This document shows positions 44,591-53,692 of a stretch of DNA of 64,000 nucleotides, piece by piece; positions within the stretch are counted from its first letter, which is position 1; every line of letters starts with the position of its first letter. The DNA comes from Pasteurella sp030783905 (lineage in GTDB: Bacteria > Pseudomonadota > Gammaproteobacteria > Enterobacterales > Pasteurellaceae). The notes under the pieces are model-generated. The model saw nothing but the letters and a program-made list of their open reading frames with translations. It ran no database searches and was not told the origin of the DNA. The position numbers and the translations under genes are program-made. The stretch spans positions 620,001-684,000 of the forward strand of contig CP182107.1 of NCBI GenBank assembly GCA_051122655.1. Direction: 5' to 3'.

Positions 44591-44754
44591 TCTCAAAGCC
44601 CTGCAAAGTGCGGTTGTGTTAACAGAAATTATCACAGTTCCACAGGACGTCTCAGGCATCCTCGCTTTTTTATGATTTGGGTTTATAAGCCATGTACGCA
44701 GTAAACTGATGACTCTCAGCACGTAATCATGTTATTCATTTATTCTCTCCGCAT

Positions 44755-44784
44755 AAAAAATGCGGTCAAATATGACCGCACTTT
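44755..44784. terminator. Terminator after thrS from an uptake-sequence pair
   Basis: TGCGGTCA pairs with TGACCGCA around AATA, and a run of Ts follows on the minus strand. It lies about 30 bases past the thrS stop. Confidence 0.8.
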
Positions 44785-44809
44785 GCTATTTTTTAAAGAA
44801 AGGGAAAAA

Positions 44810-46741
44810 CTACGCTTCACCTAACAATTTCAGTTCACGAGAACGCACTTGTTTTTTCAGAATATCTAAGAATTCTTCAATAGTGAAGGTGCCAAGGTCT
44901 GCACCTTTACGGGTACGCACCGCTACTTTGCCGGCTTCGATTTCTTTATCACCACAAACTAACATGTATGGCACACGACGTAAGGTATGTTCGCGGATTT
45001 TAAACCCGATTTTTTCATTACGTAAATCTGATTTCACACGTAAACCTGCATCAGATAGGGTTTTCACCACTTTTTGCACATAGTCAGATTGTGAATCAGT
45101 GATGTTCATCACGATTGCTTGCGTTGGGGCTAACCACGCTGGGAAGAAACCCGCGTATTCTTCGGTGATAATCCCGATAAAGCGTTCAATTGAGCCTAAA
45201 ATCGCACGGTGAATCATCACTGGCGTACGACGATCATTGTCTTCCGCCACATAAGAGGCATTCAAGCGACCCGGTAAGGCAAAGTCTAACTGAATGGTGC
45301 CACACTGCCATTCACGATCTAAACAGTCGCGTAAAGCAAACTCGATTTTCGGACCATAGAATGCGCCTTCCCCTTCTTGAATTTCATAGTCAAGACCATT
45401 GTGCGACAGTGCGGCAGCAAGACCGGCTTCGGCTCTGTCCCACATTTCATCGGCACCAATACGTTTTTCTGGACGGGTTGACAGTTTGACTTGAATGTTT
45501 TCAAAACCGAACGTGCTATAAATGTCGTAAACCATTTTAATACAGGCCGTCACTTCACTTTCAATTTGATCTTCGGTACAGAAAATATGCGCATCATCTT
45601 GGGTAAAACCACGTACACGCATTAAACCGTGTAATGAACCAGAAGGCTCGTTACGATGACATGAACCAAATTCTGCCATACGAATCGGTAGATCACGGTA
45701 AGATTTCAAGCCTTGATTGAAAATTTGTACGTGGCCTGGGCAGTTCATCGGTTTAATCGCATATTCGCGGTTTTCCGATTGAGTAGTGAACATTAAATCA
45801 CCGTAGTTTTGCCAGTGCCCTGTTTTTTCCCAAAGCACGCGATCCATCATAAATGGCCCTTTGACTTCTTGGTAATCATACTCTTTTAATTTAGTACGCA
45901 CGAAGGTTTCAAGCTCACGGAAAATTGTCCAACCGTCGTTGTGCCAAAACACCATGCCCGGTGCTTCTTCTTGCATATGGTATAAATCTAAGGCTTTACC
46001 AATTTTACGGTGGTCACGTTTTGCGGCTTCTTCTAAGCGCGTTAAGTATTCAGTTAATTGTTTTTTATCAGCCCAAGCGGTACCATAGATACGTTGTAAC
46101 ATTTTATTTTTACTGTCACCACGCCAGTATGCCCCGGCCACTTTCATTAATTTAAAGTGATGGCAAAAACGCATATTAGGTACGTGTGGACCCCGACACA
46201 TATCAATATATTCTTGGTGATGATAAAGGCCTGGTGTATCACAACGGTCGATATTTTCATCTAAAATCGCCATTTTGTATGGTTCGCCACGGGCTTCAAA
46301 GGTATCACGCGCTTCTTGCCAGCTGACCACTTTTTTCACCACATCATAATTGGTTTTTGCGAGCTCAAGCATGCGTTTTTCTAATGCATCTAAATCGTCT
46401 TGGGTTAAAGAGCGGTCTAAATCTACATCATAATAAAAACCATTGTCGATGGTTGGGCCAATCGCCATTTTCACATGCGGAAAAAGTTGTTTAATCGCGT
46501 GACCTAATAAGTGCGCACAAGAGTGACGAATAATTTCTAAACCGTCTTCATCTTTTGCGGTAATAATTTCAAGTGTGCTATCTTCAACGATAACATCGCA
46601 AGCATCTTTACGCTCACCATTGACCCGTCCCGCAATACAAGCCTTCGCAAGACCTGCACCAATACTCGCGGCAACATCCATCACAGAAACCGGTTGTTCA
46701 AACTGACGCTGTGAACCGTCAGGCAAAGTAATAATTGGCAT
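44810..46741 (-). CDS. thrS: Threonyl-tRNA synthetase
   Basis: A 643-residue class II synthetase. It has an N-terminal TGS domain (MPIITLPDGSQRQF...), an editing domain with the HSCAHLLGHAI metal-site region and the class II core (motif 2 in CHRNEPSGSLHGLMRVRGFTQDDAH, motif 3 in PVMIHRAILGSIERFIG). A C-terminal anticodon-binding domain follows. The start ATG has AAGGAAAACTT in front; a longer frame adds nine residues that are really the operator and leader. A hairpin with a CGU loop directly before the ribosome site suggests the autogenous repression known from E. coli. Confidence 0.97.
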   Translation of the reverse strand: MPIITLPDGSQRQFEQPVSVMDVAASIGAGLAKACIAGRVNGERKDACDVIVEDSTLEIITAKDEDGLEIIRHSCAHLLGHAIKQLFPHVKMAIGPTIDNGFYYDVDLDRSLTQDDLDALEKRMLELAKTNYDVVKKVVSWQEARDTFEARGEPYKMAILDENIDRCDTPGLYHHQEYIDMCRGPHVPNMRFCHHFKLMKVAGAYWRGDSKNKMLQRIYGTAWADKKQLTEYLTRLEEAAKRDHRKIGKALDLYHMQEEAPGMVFWHNDGWTIFRELETFVRTKLKEYDYQEVKGPFMMDRVLWEKTGHWQNYGDLMFTTQSENREYAIKPMNCPGHVQIFNQGLKSYRDLPIRMAEFGSCHRNEPSGSLHGLMRVRGFTQDDAHIFCTEDQIESEVTACIKMVYDIYSTFGFENIQVKLSTRPEKRIGADEMWDRAEAGLAAALSHNGLDYEIQEGEGAFYGPKIEFALRDCLDREWQCGTIQLDFALPGRLNASYVAEDNDRRTPVMIHRAILGSIERFIGIITEEYAGFFPAWLAPTQAIVMNITDSQSDYVQKVVKTLSDAGLRVKSDLRNEKIGFKIREHTLRRVPYMLVCGDKEIEAGKVAVRTRKGADLGTFTIEEFLDILKKQVRSRELKLLGEA

Positions 46742-46759
46742 AAGTTTTCCTTTACAGTG

Positions 46760-46780
46760 GTAACCCATACGAGAGGTTAC
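46760..46780 (-). promoter_or_regulatory. thrS translational operator (tRNA-Thr anticodon-arm mimic)
   Basis: In the mRNA, GUAACC pairs with GGUUAC around the 9-base loop UCUCGUAUG. The loop holds CGU, a threonine anticodon, at -30 to -28 from the start codon. In E. coli, ThrRS represses its own translation by binding such a hairpin in place of tRNA-Thr. The structure is visible; the regulation is inferred from E. coli. Confidence 0.7.
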
Positions 46781-46809
46781 TTGTTTTCGCTAAAATTTCT
46801 CAAAAATAA

Positions 46810-46856
46810 ACCGCACTTTAGGCTCATTCCTACTCTGAATAAGGCAAAAGTGCGGT
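46810..46856. repeat. Inverted pair of uptake sequences between thrS and the binding-protein gene
   Basis: ACCGCACTTT (46810-46819) and AAAGTGCGGT (46847-46856) form a 10-bp inverted repeat around a 27-base loop. Both flanking genes are read away from it, so it is not a normal terminator here, although it could stop antisense transcription. The remaining part of this 338-base gap holds only promoter-like AT-rich DNA. Confidence 0.75.
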
Positions 46857-47079
46857 CGGAAATTGTATCATACTTGATTTTATTTGGCGATTTGGATTTT
46901 CACTTCCCCCCTTTCTATCGCAAGTAAACTTGCTCGCACAGTTTGATTAAGGGACAAACAAAAAATAGCCATTTTTATAGCAATCTGTTATAAATTAAAA
47001 CAGCAAATTCTTTGGTTGATCCTCACTATTTCACTTAGTATACAGGGAAACGATGTATTTACTTATTAAAGGAGACTGT

Positions 47080-48675
47080 ATGAAGTTGACCACTAAACTC
47101 TCATTCATTGCCGCAGGATTGATTATTTTTAACAGTGCACAAGCCAGTAATAAAACCTTTGTTAATTGTGTGAGCCGTGCACCAAGTAGTTTTAGCCCTG
47201 CCCTCGTCATGGAAGGCATTTCGTATAACGCCAGTTCTCAACAAGTGTATAACCGTTTGATTGAGTTTAAACGAGGTTCGACCGATATTGAGCCAGCTTT
47301 AGCCGAAAGCTGGCAAGTCAGTGATGACGGTTTAACTTATACGTTCCATTTACGTAAAGGCGTAAAATTTCACAAAACCAAAGACTATCAACCAAGCCGT
47401 GAATTTAATGCCGATGATGTGATTTTTTCTTTCCAACGTCAATTAGATAAGAATCATCCTTATCATGACGTGTCTAAAGGCACTTATCCGTATTTCAATG
47501 CGATGAAATTTCCTAAGTTGCTAAAAGCAGTGGAAAAAATCGATGATCACACCGTGAAAATCACCTTAACTAAACCGGATGCCACCTTCTTGGCGAGCTT
47601 AGGGATGGATTTTATTTCTATTTATTCTGCCGAATATGCCGATAAAATGATGCAAGCGGGCACACCAGAAAAAGTGGACACTACCCCGATTGGTACTGGG
47701 CCATTTATCTTTGCGGGTTATCAGTTAGAACAAAAAATCCGTTTCCTGGCTAACCCAGATTATTGGCAACCCAAAGCTGACATTGATCGTCTGATTTTTG
47801 ATATTGTGCCTGATGCGGGAACACGTTATGCCAAATTAAAATCTGGCGCGTGCGATATGATCGACTTCCCGAATATTGCGGATTTAGCCAAAATGAAAGC
47901 TGATCCGAAAATTCAGTTGATGTCGAAAGAAGGACTAAACATTGCTTATATTGCCTTTAATACCGAAAAAGCACCCTTTGATAACGTCAAAGTCCGCCAA
48001 GCCTTAAACTATGCTACTGATAAAAAAGCGATTATTGATGTGGTGTATCAAGGCGCAGGGGTGATGGCAAAAAATGTCCTACCACCCACCATCTGGAGTT
48101 ATAACGATGCGGTACAGGACTACCCATTTGACCTTGAAAAAGCCAAACAACTGTTAGCCGAAGCCGGTTATCCAAACGGATTTGAAACCGAAATTTGGGT
48201 GCAACCAGTGGTGCGTGCTTCAAACCCGAACCCTCGTCGTATGGCAGAAGTGATTCAAAATGACTGGGCGAAAGTGGGCGTGAAAGCCAAATTGGTGAGC
48301 TATGAATGGGGCGATTATATTAAACGCACCAAAGCGGGGGAATTTACCGCGGGGACGTACGGTTGGTCAGGCGATAACGGTGATCCAGATAACTTCTTAT
48401 CACCGTTATTAGGCACCGAAAACATCGGTAACAGCAATTACGCCCGTTGGAGCAATGCGGAATTTGATGCGTTATTAAGCAAAGCAATCAGCTTATCTAA
48501 TCAAGCCGAACGCGCTGAGCTATACAAACAAGCACAAGTGATCGCGAAAGAGCAAGCCCCGTGGATCACCGTCGCCCACTCCATCACCAACACCGCATTA
48601 AGTCTACGTGTCAAAGACTATAAACAAAGCCCATTTGGTTATAGCTACTTCTACGGCACCAAGTTATCGGATTAA
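47080..48675 (+). CDS. Heme/glutathione/dipeptide-binding protein (HbpA/DppA family)
   Basis: A 531-residue periplasmic solute-binding protein of ABC cluster 5. The signal peptide (MKLTTKLSFIAAGLIIFNSAQA) ends in an Ala-x-Ala site and has no lipobox, unlike the lipoprotein HbpA of Haemophilus. The mature part shows family features such as YNASSQQVYNRLIEF, DIEPALAESWQVSDDG and YTFHLRKGVKFH. HbpA/GbpA proteins bind heme or glutathione for the Dpp permease. No permease genes adjoin it, so it probably shares a permease encoded elsewhere. GGAGA precedes the chosen start. A terminator follows. Confidence 0.9.
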   Translation: MKLTTKLSFIAAGLIIFNSAQASNKTFVNCVSRAPSSFSPALVMEGISYNASSQQVYNRLIEFKRGSTDIEPALAESWQVSDDGLTYTFHLRKGVKFHKTKDYQPSREFNADDVIFSFQRQLDKNHPYHDVSKGTYPYFNAMKFPKLLKAVEKIDDHTVKITLTKPDATFLASLGMDFISIYSAEYADKMMQAGTPEKVDTTPIGTGPFIFAGYQLEQKIRFLANPDYWQPKADIDRLIFDIVPDAGTRYAKLKSGACDMIDFPNIADLAKMKADPKIQLMSKEGLNIAYIAFNTEKAPFDNVKVRQALNYATDKKAIIDVVYQGAGVMAKNVLPPTIWSYNDAVQDYPFDLEKAKQLLAEAGYPNGFETEIWVQPVVRASNPNPRRMAEVIQNDWAKVGVKAKLVSYEWGDYIKRTKAGEFTAGTYGWSGDNGDPDNFLSPLLGTENIGNSNYARWSNAEFDALLSKAISLSNQAERAELYKQAQVIAKEQAPWITVAHSITNTALSLRVKDYKQSPFGYSYFYGTKLSD

Positions 48676-48693
48676 TAAAACTAGCAAAAAACA

Positions 48694-48726
48694 ACCGCAC
48701 TTTAGTGATAAAGTGCGGTGTTTTTT
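48694..48726 (+). terminator. Terminator after the binding-protein gene from an uptake-sequence pair
   Basis: An 11-bp stem (ACCGCACTTTA / TAAAGTGCGGT) with a GTGA loop is followed by GTTTTTT. It lies 18 bases past the stop. Confidence 0.85.
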
Positions 48727-48744
48727 AGAAAAAAGATAAGGTTA

Positions 48745-49020
48745 TTATTCAATAATGGAAATTTTCCAATCTGGGTTTTCTTGTTGGGTTTTCGCCATGT
48801 CTATGTTATCTGGAACAGCATGCTCAAATGTTGCCGCGGCTTTTACTAATTGAATACGAAGAAAATTTTTTCTTTCCGATGCAGTAAAGTATAAAATAAC
48901 ACTGCCTTTTCATTTTAAATCAGCCCAATTTCTCTTCGAATCCGTATGATAAGTAAAAATTGCCCCATTTAAACTAGTCTTCTCTAAACTAGCATCATCT
49001 AAACGAGCCCCCTCTAAACT
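48745..49020 (-). pseudogene. Decayed pentapeptide-repeat protein gene (3' fragment with internal stop)
   Basis: Reading the minus strand in one frame from 49020 gives pentapeptide-type repeats (SLEGARLDDASLEKTSLNGA), then NWADLK, a TGA stop at 48910-48912, and about 54 more codons in the same frame ending NPDWKISIIE and TAA. A stop codon lies just before the repeats, so the 5' part and start are missing. The intact C-terminal half after the in-frame stop indicates recent decay. The fragment begins 10 bases after the stop of the secreted-protein gene. Confidence 0.65.
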
Positions 49021-49029
49021 ATTTTATCT

Positions 49030-50157
49030 TTATTTTTCTCTAACTGTTTCCTCCCCCAACACCTGAGGCACAGAATAGTCTAAACGAAAGTGTTGTTTTT
49101 CCGTTGGTTCGGGTAGATACAGAATAACTTTAGTAATATCTCCGCTGTAGTAACTTGTTATTTGCAGTGGCTGTTTATTTTCATCGACATCTGGTGGGAA
49201 CGGTTGGCGAGATTGGAAAAATTGGCGAATTTCTGCCTCCGTTTTGATTTTGTCCAGCTTGACTAAGCGATGTACTTCTGTAAATAAGTTCGCTAATTGA
49301 TGATGATACGCTTTTTCTGCCTCAGTCAGTAACGGATGACGTAGTGTTTCAATCGGGGCTAATGCACGTCCATCTTGATAAAGGGCATATACCATGATCT
49401 TATCCGCAATGTCTTTAGGCAGACGATAGATTAATGCGTTGCCAATTACCTGTAACAATTCAATTTTTCCCCATGGCGTCGCTAGCGTGTAAGGGAAGTG
49501 CTCAATCTTGTGTGGCGTAAAATGCGGTAATGAAAGTTCAATTTGAAAAGATACCCGTTTCAGCGGTTTATCCGTTTCAATCACCACTTGGCTATAAGGT
49601 TCATTTTGGGTGGCATAAACGGATTGCTCAATCTCTGATAACAGATGTGGCCAAACTTCCCCATCAAGCTGACGTGTCGCAATGATTTTGGACACAGAAA
49701 AATATTCAACCTGTTTTTCCAGATTACCCTTTATCTCTTGCATTTCCGTCGGGATAAAAATGGGTTGAAAGGAAGGATTTTTTGCTAAAAAGGGAGTATT
49801 CACATGTAATAAGGAGGCAAGTTCGTCCTCTTTTTTCTCAATATTGAAGAAATGATAAGGTGCTTGATAGTGATACTGCACTTGACTTTGCGTAAAGAAC
49901 GCCTGTAATGCCGCGATATTGTGCTGTGTTTGAGCCGGCAACGGCATAAAATGCTGAGCTTGTTTGGGATCAAAAGGGTGAGGCGGTTTTAGCGCTTCAA
50001 AAACGATAGGTTCGAGTGAGCCACGTGTTGCAACCTCTTGCATATAGGTCATGGAAGACTGTAATTCCTCCAGTAAACGTTGTTTGTCAGTTGTGGCGTT
50101 AGCTTGTTGTGGGAAACAAACTATGAAACAGACTAAGTAAGCTAGCGCTTTGATCAT
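49030..50157 (-). CDS. Secreted protein of unknown function (375 residues)
   Basis: I do not recognise this protein. It has a signal peptide (MIKALAYLVCFIVCFPQQANA, cleavage after about residue 21) and no further membrane span, so the mature form is likely periplasmic or secreted. The mature part is mixed alpha/beta, with a helical segment (LLTEAEKAYHHQLANLFTEVHRLVKLDKIKTEAEI, about residues 275-310). It ends with a beta-rich domain (TKVILYLPEPTEKQHFRLDY). There are no cysteines in the mature chain. GAGGAAATGAGGAA lies before the start. A broken pentapeptide-repeat gene follows immediately, so this could be the survivor of a two-gene accessory pair. Confidence 0.75.
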   Translation of the reverse strand: MIKALAYLVCFIVCFPQQANATTDKQRLLEELQSSMTYMQEVATRGSLEPIVFEALKPPHPFDPKQAQHFMPLPAQTQHNIAALQAFFTQSQVQYHYQAPYHFFNIEKKEDELASLLHVNTPFLAKNPSFQPIFIPTEMQEIKGNLEKQVEYFSVSKIIATRQLDGEVWPHLLSEIEQSVYATQNEPYSQVVIETDKPLKRVSFQIELSLPHFTPHKIEHFPYTLATPWGKIELLQVIGNALIYRLPKDIADKIMVYALYQDGRALAPIETLRHPLLTEAEKAYHHQLANLFTEVHRLVKLDKIKTEAEIRQFFQSRQPFPPDVDENKQPLQITSYYSGDITKVILYLPEPTEKQHFRLDYSVPQVLGEETVREK

Positions 50158-50429
50158 TTCCTCATTTCCTCTTAGATTCAGTCACTTATCATTATATATA
50201 CAATAAAATAGCTATCGCAGCTATTTTTTCTACATATAATCCGTTATGTCACGCCTCCATTGTGGTCACTTAGCTCACACTTTGATCACACATCAAGCAA
50301 AATAGCTTTTTTATTTAAGCATTTTCTTTAATTTTAAATTAAAAATTAAAGAAATTTGATATCAATCACAGTAATTTTTGCCGAATCTTTTACACTAAAG
50401 TTGACTGTGCTCAACCATAGGAGGATGCT

Positions 50430-51296
50430 ATGTGGAAACATGTTTCTCAAGTCTTAGCGGATCAATTTGGAGCTTACTATTCCATTAAACACAAAGAAAA
50501 AATCCATACAGGTGAAATGCACGAAGCTTGGATCATTGATGACGGTATCCAACCTGTTTTTCTTAAAGTGAATGATAAAACCTTCCGCTCTATGTTCCGT
50601 GCAGAAGCTGATCAACTCCTCCTTCTCGCTAAAACGAATACAATTCATGTGCCAAATGTTTATACGGTAGGCTGCTCTCATAGTCATAGTTTTTTATTAC
50701 TGGAGGCACTTAAGCTAGACAAAAACAATCCTGTCGACGCCATGAGTAAATTTGGCGAGCAACTTGCAAAACTCCATCTGATTAAAGGTGCGGATAATTA
50801 TGGCTTGGATTTTGATACTTGGCTTGGACCTGAATATCAACCCAATGATTGGAAAGATAATTGGGCAACCTTTTTCAGTGAACAGCGTATTGGTTGGCAA
50901 TTGCAGATTTGTCGTGAAAAACAATTAATCTTTGCTGACATTGATACGTTGGTGAAGAAAGTCGCAGAATTGTTGGCTAAACATAAACCACAACCAGCTT
51001 TATTACATGGTAACTTATGGATTGAAAACTGTGCGACGGTAAATCAAGTCATTTACACTTATGATCCTGCCTGTTATTGGGGGGATAGAGAGTGTGATTT
51101 AGCCTTTAGTGAACTGTTTGAACCGTTTCCTCCTCAATTCTATGAAAGTTATGACCGCACTTATCCTATTGATCCCGGGTATGCAGATCGTAAAGCGCTC
51201 TATCAACTCTATCATTTATTAAATTTTAGTCATCGTTTTAACAAACATTATATTGAGTTAACCCAAAAATTTATTCACGATATTTTGTCAAGATAA
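50430..51296 (+). CDS. Fructosamine kinase family protein (YniA-like) with altered catalytic loop
   Basis: A 288-residue protein of the fructosamine-3-kinase/aminoglycoside phosphotransferase fold, close to E. coli YniA. The metal-binding DPACYWGDRECDLA segment (Asp212 onward) and the YQLYHLLNFSHRF ending are intact. The catalytic loop, normally HGDxxxxN, reads HGNLWIEN (residues 193-200), so the usual catalytic Asp is Asn195. It may be an inactive or differently working kinase. These enzymes remove early glycation products from proteins. AGGAGG precedes the start. The gene is monocistronic with a terminator behind it; an uptake core lies near 51153. Confidence 0.85.
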   Translation: MWKHVSQVLADQFGAYYSIKHKEKIHTGEMHEAWIIDDGIQPVFLKVNDKTFRSMFRAEADQLLLLAKTNTIHVPNVYTVGCSHSHSFLLLEALKLDKNNPVDAMSKFGEQLAKLHLIKGADNYGLDFDTWLGPEYQPNDWKDNWATFFSEQRIGWQLQICREKQLIFADIDTLVKKVAELLAKHKPQPALLHGNLWIENCATVNQVIYTYDPACYWGDRECDLAFSELFEPFPPQFYESYDRTYPIDPGYADRKALYQLYHLLNFSHRFNKHYIELTQKFIHDILSR

Positions 51297-51308
51297 ATCA
51301 AAAAAACA

Positions 51309-51337
51309 AAGGGCGCTGATAAAAGCGCCCTTCTTTT
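51309..51337. terminator. Bidirectional terminator after the fructosamine-kinase-like gene
   Basis: A perfect 9-bp stem (AAGGGCGCT / AGCGCCCTT) with a 6-base loop and T-rich tail. It serves the convergent OmpA-like lipoprotein gene as well. Confidence 0.8.
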
Positions 51338-51354
51338 TACAGATTTATAGACTA

Positions 51355-52173
51355 TTATTTTCTATAAAGTGGTGCAGGTCCTGTAGTTCCTGCTTCCATG
51401 CCTTGGGCACCTTGTTTTAACACGGTACCAGAAGCAGTGATTTCAACACGACGGTTAGGACGTAAGCAGTCTCTTAATGCTGCACCTTGTACATCATCGC
51501 ACGCTTTCACTTGCTGTGCTTTACCATAACCCACTGCGTGAATATTTGCTACGACACCTTGCTCAATTAAACGTGCTTTAACACGTTCTGCACGACGTTG
51601 AGAAAGTTTTAAGTTATATGCTTCTGAACCTAAACGGTCAGTAAAGCCTGCTACTTTTACCTCTTTTGCATCGGATGCTTTTAATTGTGTTGCCACACTG
51701 TCAACAACTTCTTTGCCTTTTGCCGTTAATGCATCATTATTGAAATCAAATAAGAAATCACCACTTAAGCTAAATGCTGAGCTACCATTACAGCCATTTG
51801 GATACCAGAAGAAACTTTGTGCATTCATGTTTTTGTCAAATAACACTTTATATTGACACACTTTGTGGACACCATTTTCACGGTAGTTAAACACATAGTC
51901 CCATTCACGCACACCATATAAACCTTCCGAGAAGTGTGGACGACCTAACAAGTTATACAGTTGATCTTTATTCATACCACGTTCAACCATGCGTACATTA
52001 TCCCAGTTTGGCCAAGAACCGAATTGGCTTCCATCATGATTAAAGACAGATTCGTCAATTTTTGGCCAGACTAAATTGTCAGATGTACCTTCTGCTGTAA
52101 CTTGACTTAAATTACCACAGGCAGCCAATGTTGTCGCAGCAACAATGGTTAATAAAACGCGAGATAATTTCAT
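51355..52173 (-). CDS. OmpA-family outer membrane lipoprotein with N-terminal SmpA-like domain
   Basis: A 272-residue lipoprotein: the signal peptide ends with lipobox LAAC (lipidated Cys19). Residues about 55-125 contain a BamE/SmpA-like stretch (RMVERGMNKDQLYNLLGRPHFSEG...YRENGVHKVCQYKVLFD). Residues about 135-255 form an OmpA C-terminal peptidoglycan-binding domain (FDFNNDALTAKGKEVVDSVA, AGFTDRLGSEAYNLKLSQRRAERV, RPNRRVEI). It should link the outer membrane to the cell wall. Two Cys pairs could form disulfides. It is a single gene with a strong terminator. Confidence 0.88.
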   Translation of the reverse strand: MKLSRVLLTIVAATTLAACGNLSQVTAEGTSDNLVWPKIDESVFNHDGSQFGSWPNWDNVRMVERGMNKDQLYNLLGRPHFSEGLYGVREWDYVFNYRENGVHKVCQYKVLFDKNMNAQSFFWYPNGCNGSSAFSLSGDFLFDFNNDALTAKGKEVVDSVATQLKASDAKEVKVAGFTDRLGSEAYNLKLSQRRAERVKARLIEQGVVANIHAVGYGKAQQVKACDDVQGAALRDCLRPNRRVEITASGTVLKQGAQGMEAGTTGPAPLYRK

Positions 52174-52431
52174 ATATTTACCTTAGTTCCCTTTTATTAT
52201 TAAAATTCGTCATCCCCAAAATAACAACAAAACAGAAGAGAGTGACTCTCAATAAAAAACAATTCGTCTATCTTCATTTTGTCGTTAAATAGTCACTTTT
52301 GCTAAACAACGGGCGATATCCAAAATTGCTTAAAATTCAGCTGAATATAGTAAGCCCAATTTTTCATAAAGTAAATCAACAAATACTTAATATTTCGAAA
52401 CTTTTAGTCAACTACTGTAAAGATGCTTCAG

Positions 52432-53493
52432 CTAAAGTAATGTACTGTTATTTCGTTTTAGCCAACGTAACAAGAAGGCATCGGTGCTTTCTTCTGCTTG
52501 TTTCCCCACTTTTTGCAGGAAAGATTGCTTTATATGATATTTCACTGATAAAACCGTTTTATTTGCTTTTATCGCGTTTAAAATCAAATCATCACTCGTT
52601 GAAATCGCATCCACTAAATTTAATCCAAGTGCCTGTTGACCAAACCAATGCTCCCCTGTTGCAATTTGCTCAATATCTAATTGAGGGCGATTTTCTGTCA
52701 CAAATTGTTTAAATAATTGGTGGGTATCTTCCAATTCTTGTTGGAATTTTTGTTTTCCTTTTTCTGTATTTTCACCTAACACCGTCATGGTACGTTTATA
52801 TTCACCCGCCGTCATCACTTCGACATCAACATCATGTTTTTTCAATAAGCGATGAATATTCGGAATTTGTGCCACAACCCCAACTGATCCCAAGATGGCA
52901 AACGGTGCGGCAACAATTTTATCTGCCACACAAGCCATCATATACCCCCCACTGGCAGCCACTTTATCGACTGCAATGGTTAATTTAATGCCATGCTGTT
53001 TTAAGCGTAATAACTGTGAGGCAGCTAAACCATAGCCATGCACCATACCACCCGGGCTTTCTAAGCGCACTAAAACTTCGTCTTCTGGTTTGGCGACCCC
53101 AATAATAGCACTGACCTCTTCACGTAGTGCGCTGGTTGCAGAAGCGGCAATATCGCCTTTAAAGTGTAAGACATAGAGGCGGGGTTTATGTTCATCTTCA
53201 ATAAGCTCACCTTTTTTACGCTTTTCCTTTTCGATTTTCGCTTTGTCTTTCTCTGCTTTTTTTTCTTCTTTTTCTAATTGTTTGCGTGTTTCTTGTGTCA
53301 AACTAAATTCACGCAATCTTTTACTATGTTCTTGGTATTGTTCCGATAAATCTACCACAACAAGTTCGCCCGTATTTTTTGCTTGGTGTTGTTTAAATGT
53401 CACAATCATAAAAACAATACCCGCTATGACCAATAAAATTGTTAAGATCTCTAAAATAAAAAGTCCATATCCTGTTGCAATATCAGACCACAT
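52432..53493 (-). CDS. sohB: SohB, signal peptide peptidase A-like periplasmic protease
   Basis: A 353-residue S49-family serine protease. The N-terminal transmembrane helix (ILTILLVIAGIVFMIVTF) anchors it in the inner membrane, and a Lys/Glu-rich helical linker follows (about residues 60-100). The catalytic Ser lies in KVAASGGYMMACVADKIVA and the general-base Lys probably near GEYKRTMTVLGENTEKGKQKF. The segment GSVGVVAQIPNIHRLL is typical. It is related to SppA but single-domain, as in E. coli SohB (349). Its 3' end faces the 258-base gap before the OmpA-like gene, where no clear terminator was seen. Confidence 0.93.
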   Translation of the reverse strand: MWSDIATGYGLFILEILTILLVIAGIVFMIVTFKQHQAKNTGELVVVDLSEQYQEHSKRLREFSLTQETRKQLEKEEKKAEKDKAKIEKEKRKKGELIEDEHKPRLYVLHFKGDIAASATSALREEVSAIIGVAKPEDEVLVRLESPGGMVHGYGLAASQLLRLKQHGIKLTIAVDKVAASGGYMMACVADKIVAAPFAILGSVGVVAQIPNIHRLLKKHDVDVEVMTAGEYKRTMTVLGENTEKGKQKFQQELEDTHQLFKQFVTENRPQLDIEQIATGEHWFGQQALGLNLVDAISTSDDLILNAIKANKTVLSVKYHIKQSFLQKVGKQAEESTDAFLLRWLKRNNSTLL

Positions 53494-53692
53494 GTTTTTT
53501 CTCCTTGAAATAAATGATGGTTAATCATAGCGAATTTAAGTGAAAGTGCAACTCAGACTAGGCAGATCGCGCTAGCTTCTCTTTTTAATTCTCTCGGTGA
53601 TGAACGCATATTGATCTAATGGCACTTTATGCTACCTCTTTCCGTTCGTCTTTTTTCCCTTTACTGCCCATCTAGTTTTAACGCACGCTCAC

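Noticed and set aside
48910..48912. In-frame TGA as a selenocysteine codon
   Set aside because: Pentapeptide-repeat proteins are not selenoproteins, the 5' end is also missing, and no SECIS-like hairpin was evident; decay explains it better.
52299..52712. 137-codon plus-strand frame
   Set aside because: It mostly runs antisense through the 3' end of sohB and has no family-like features.
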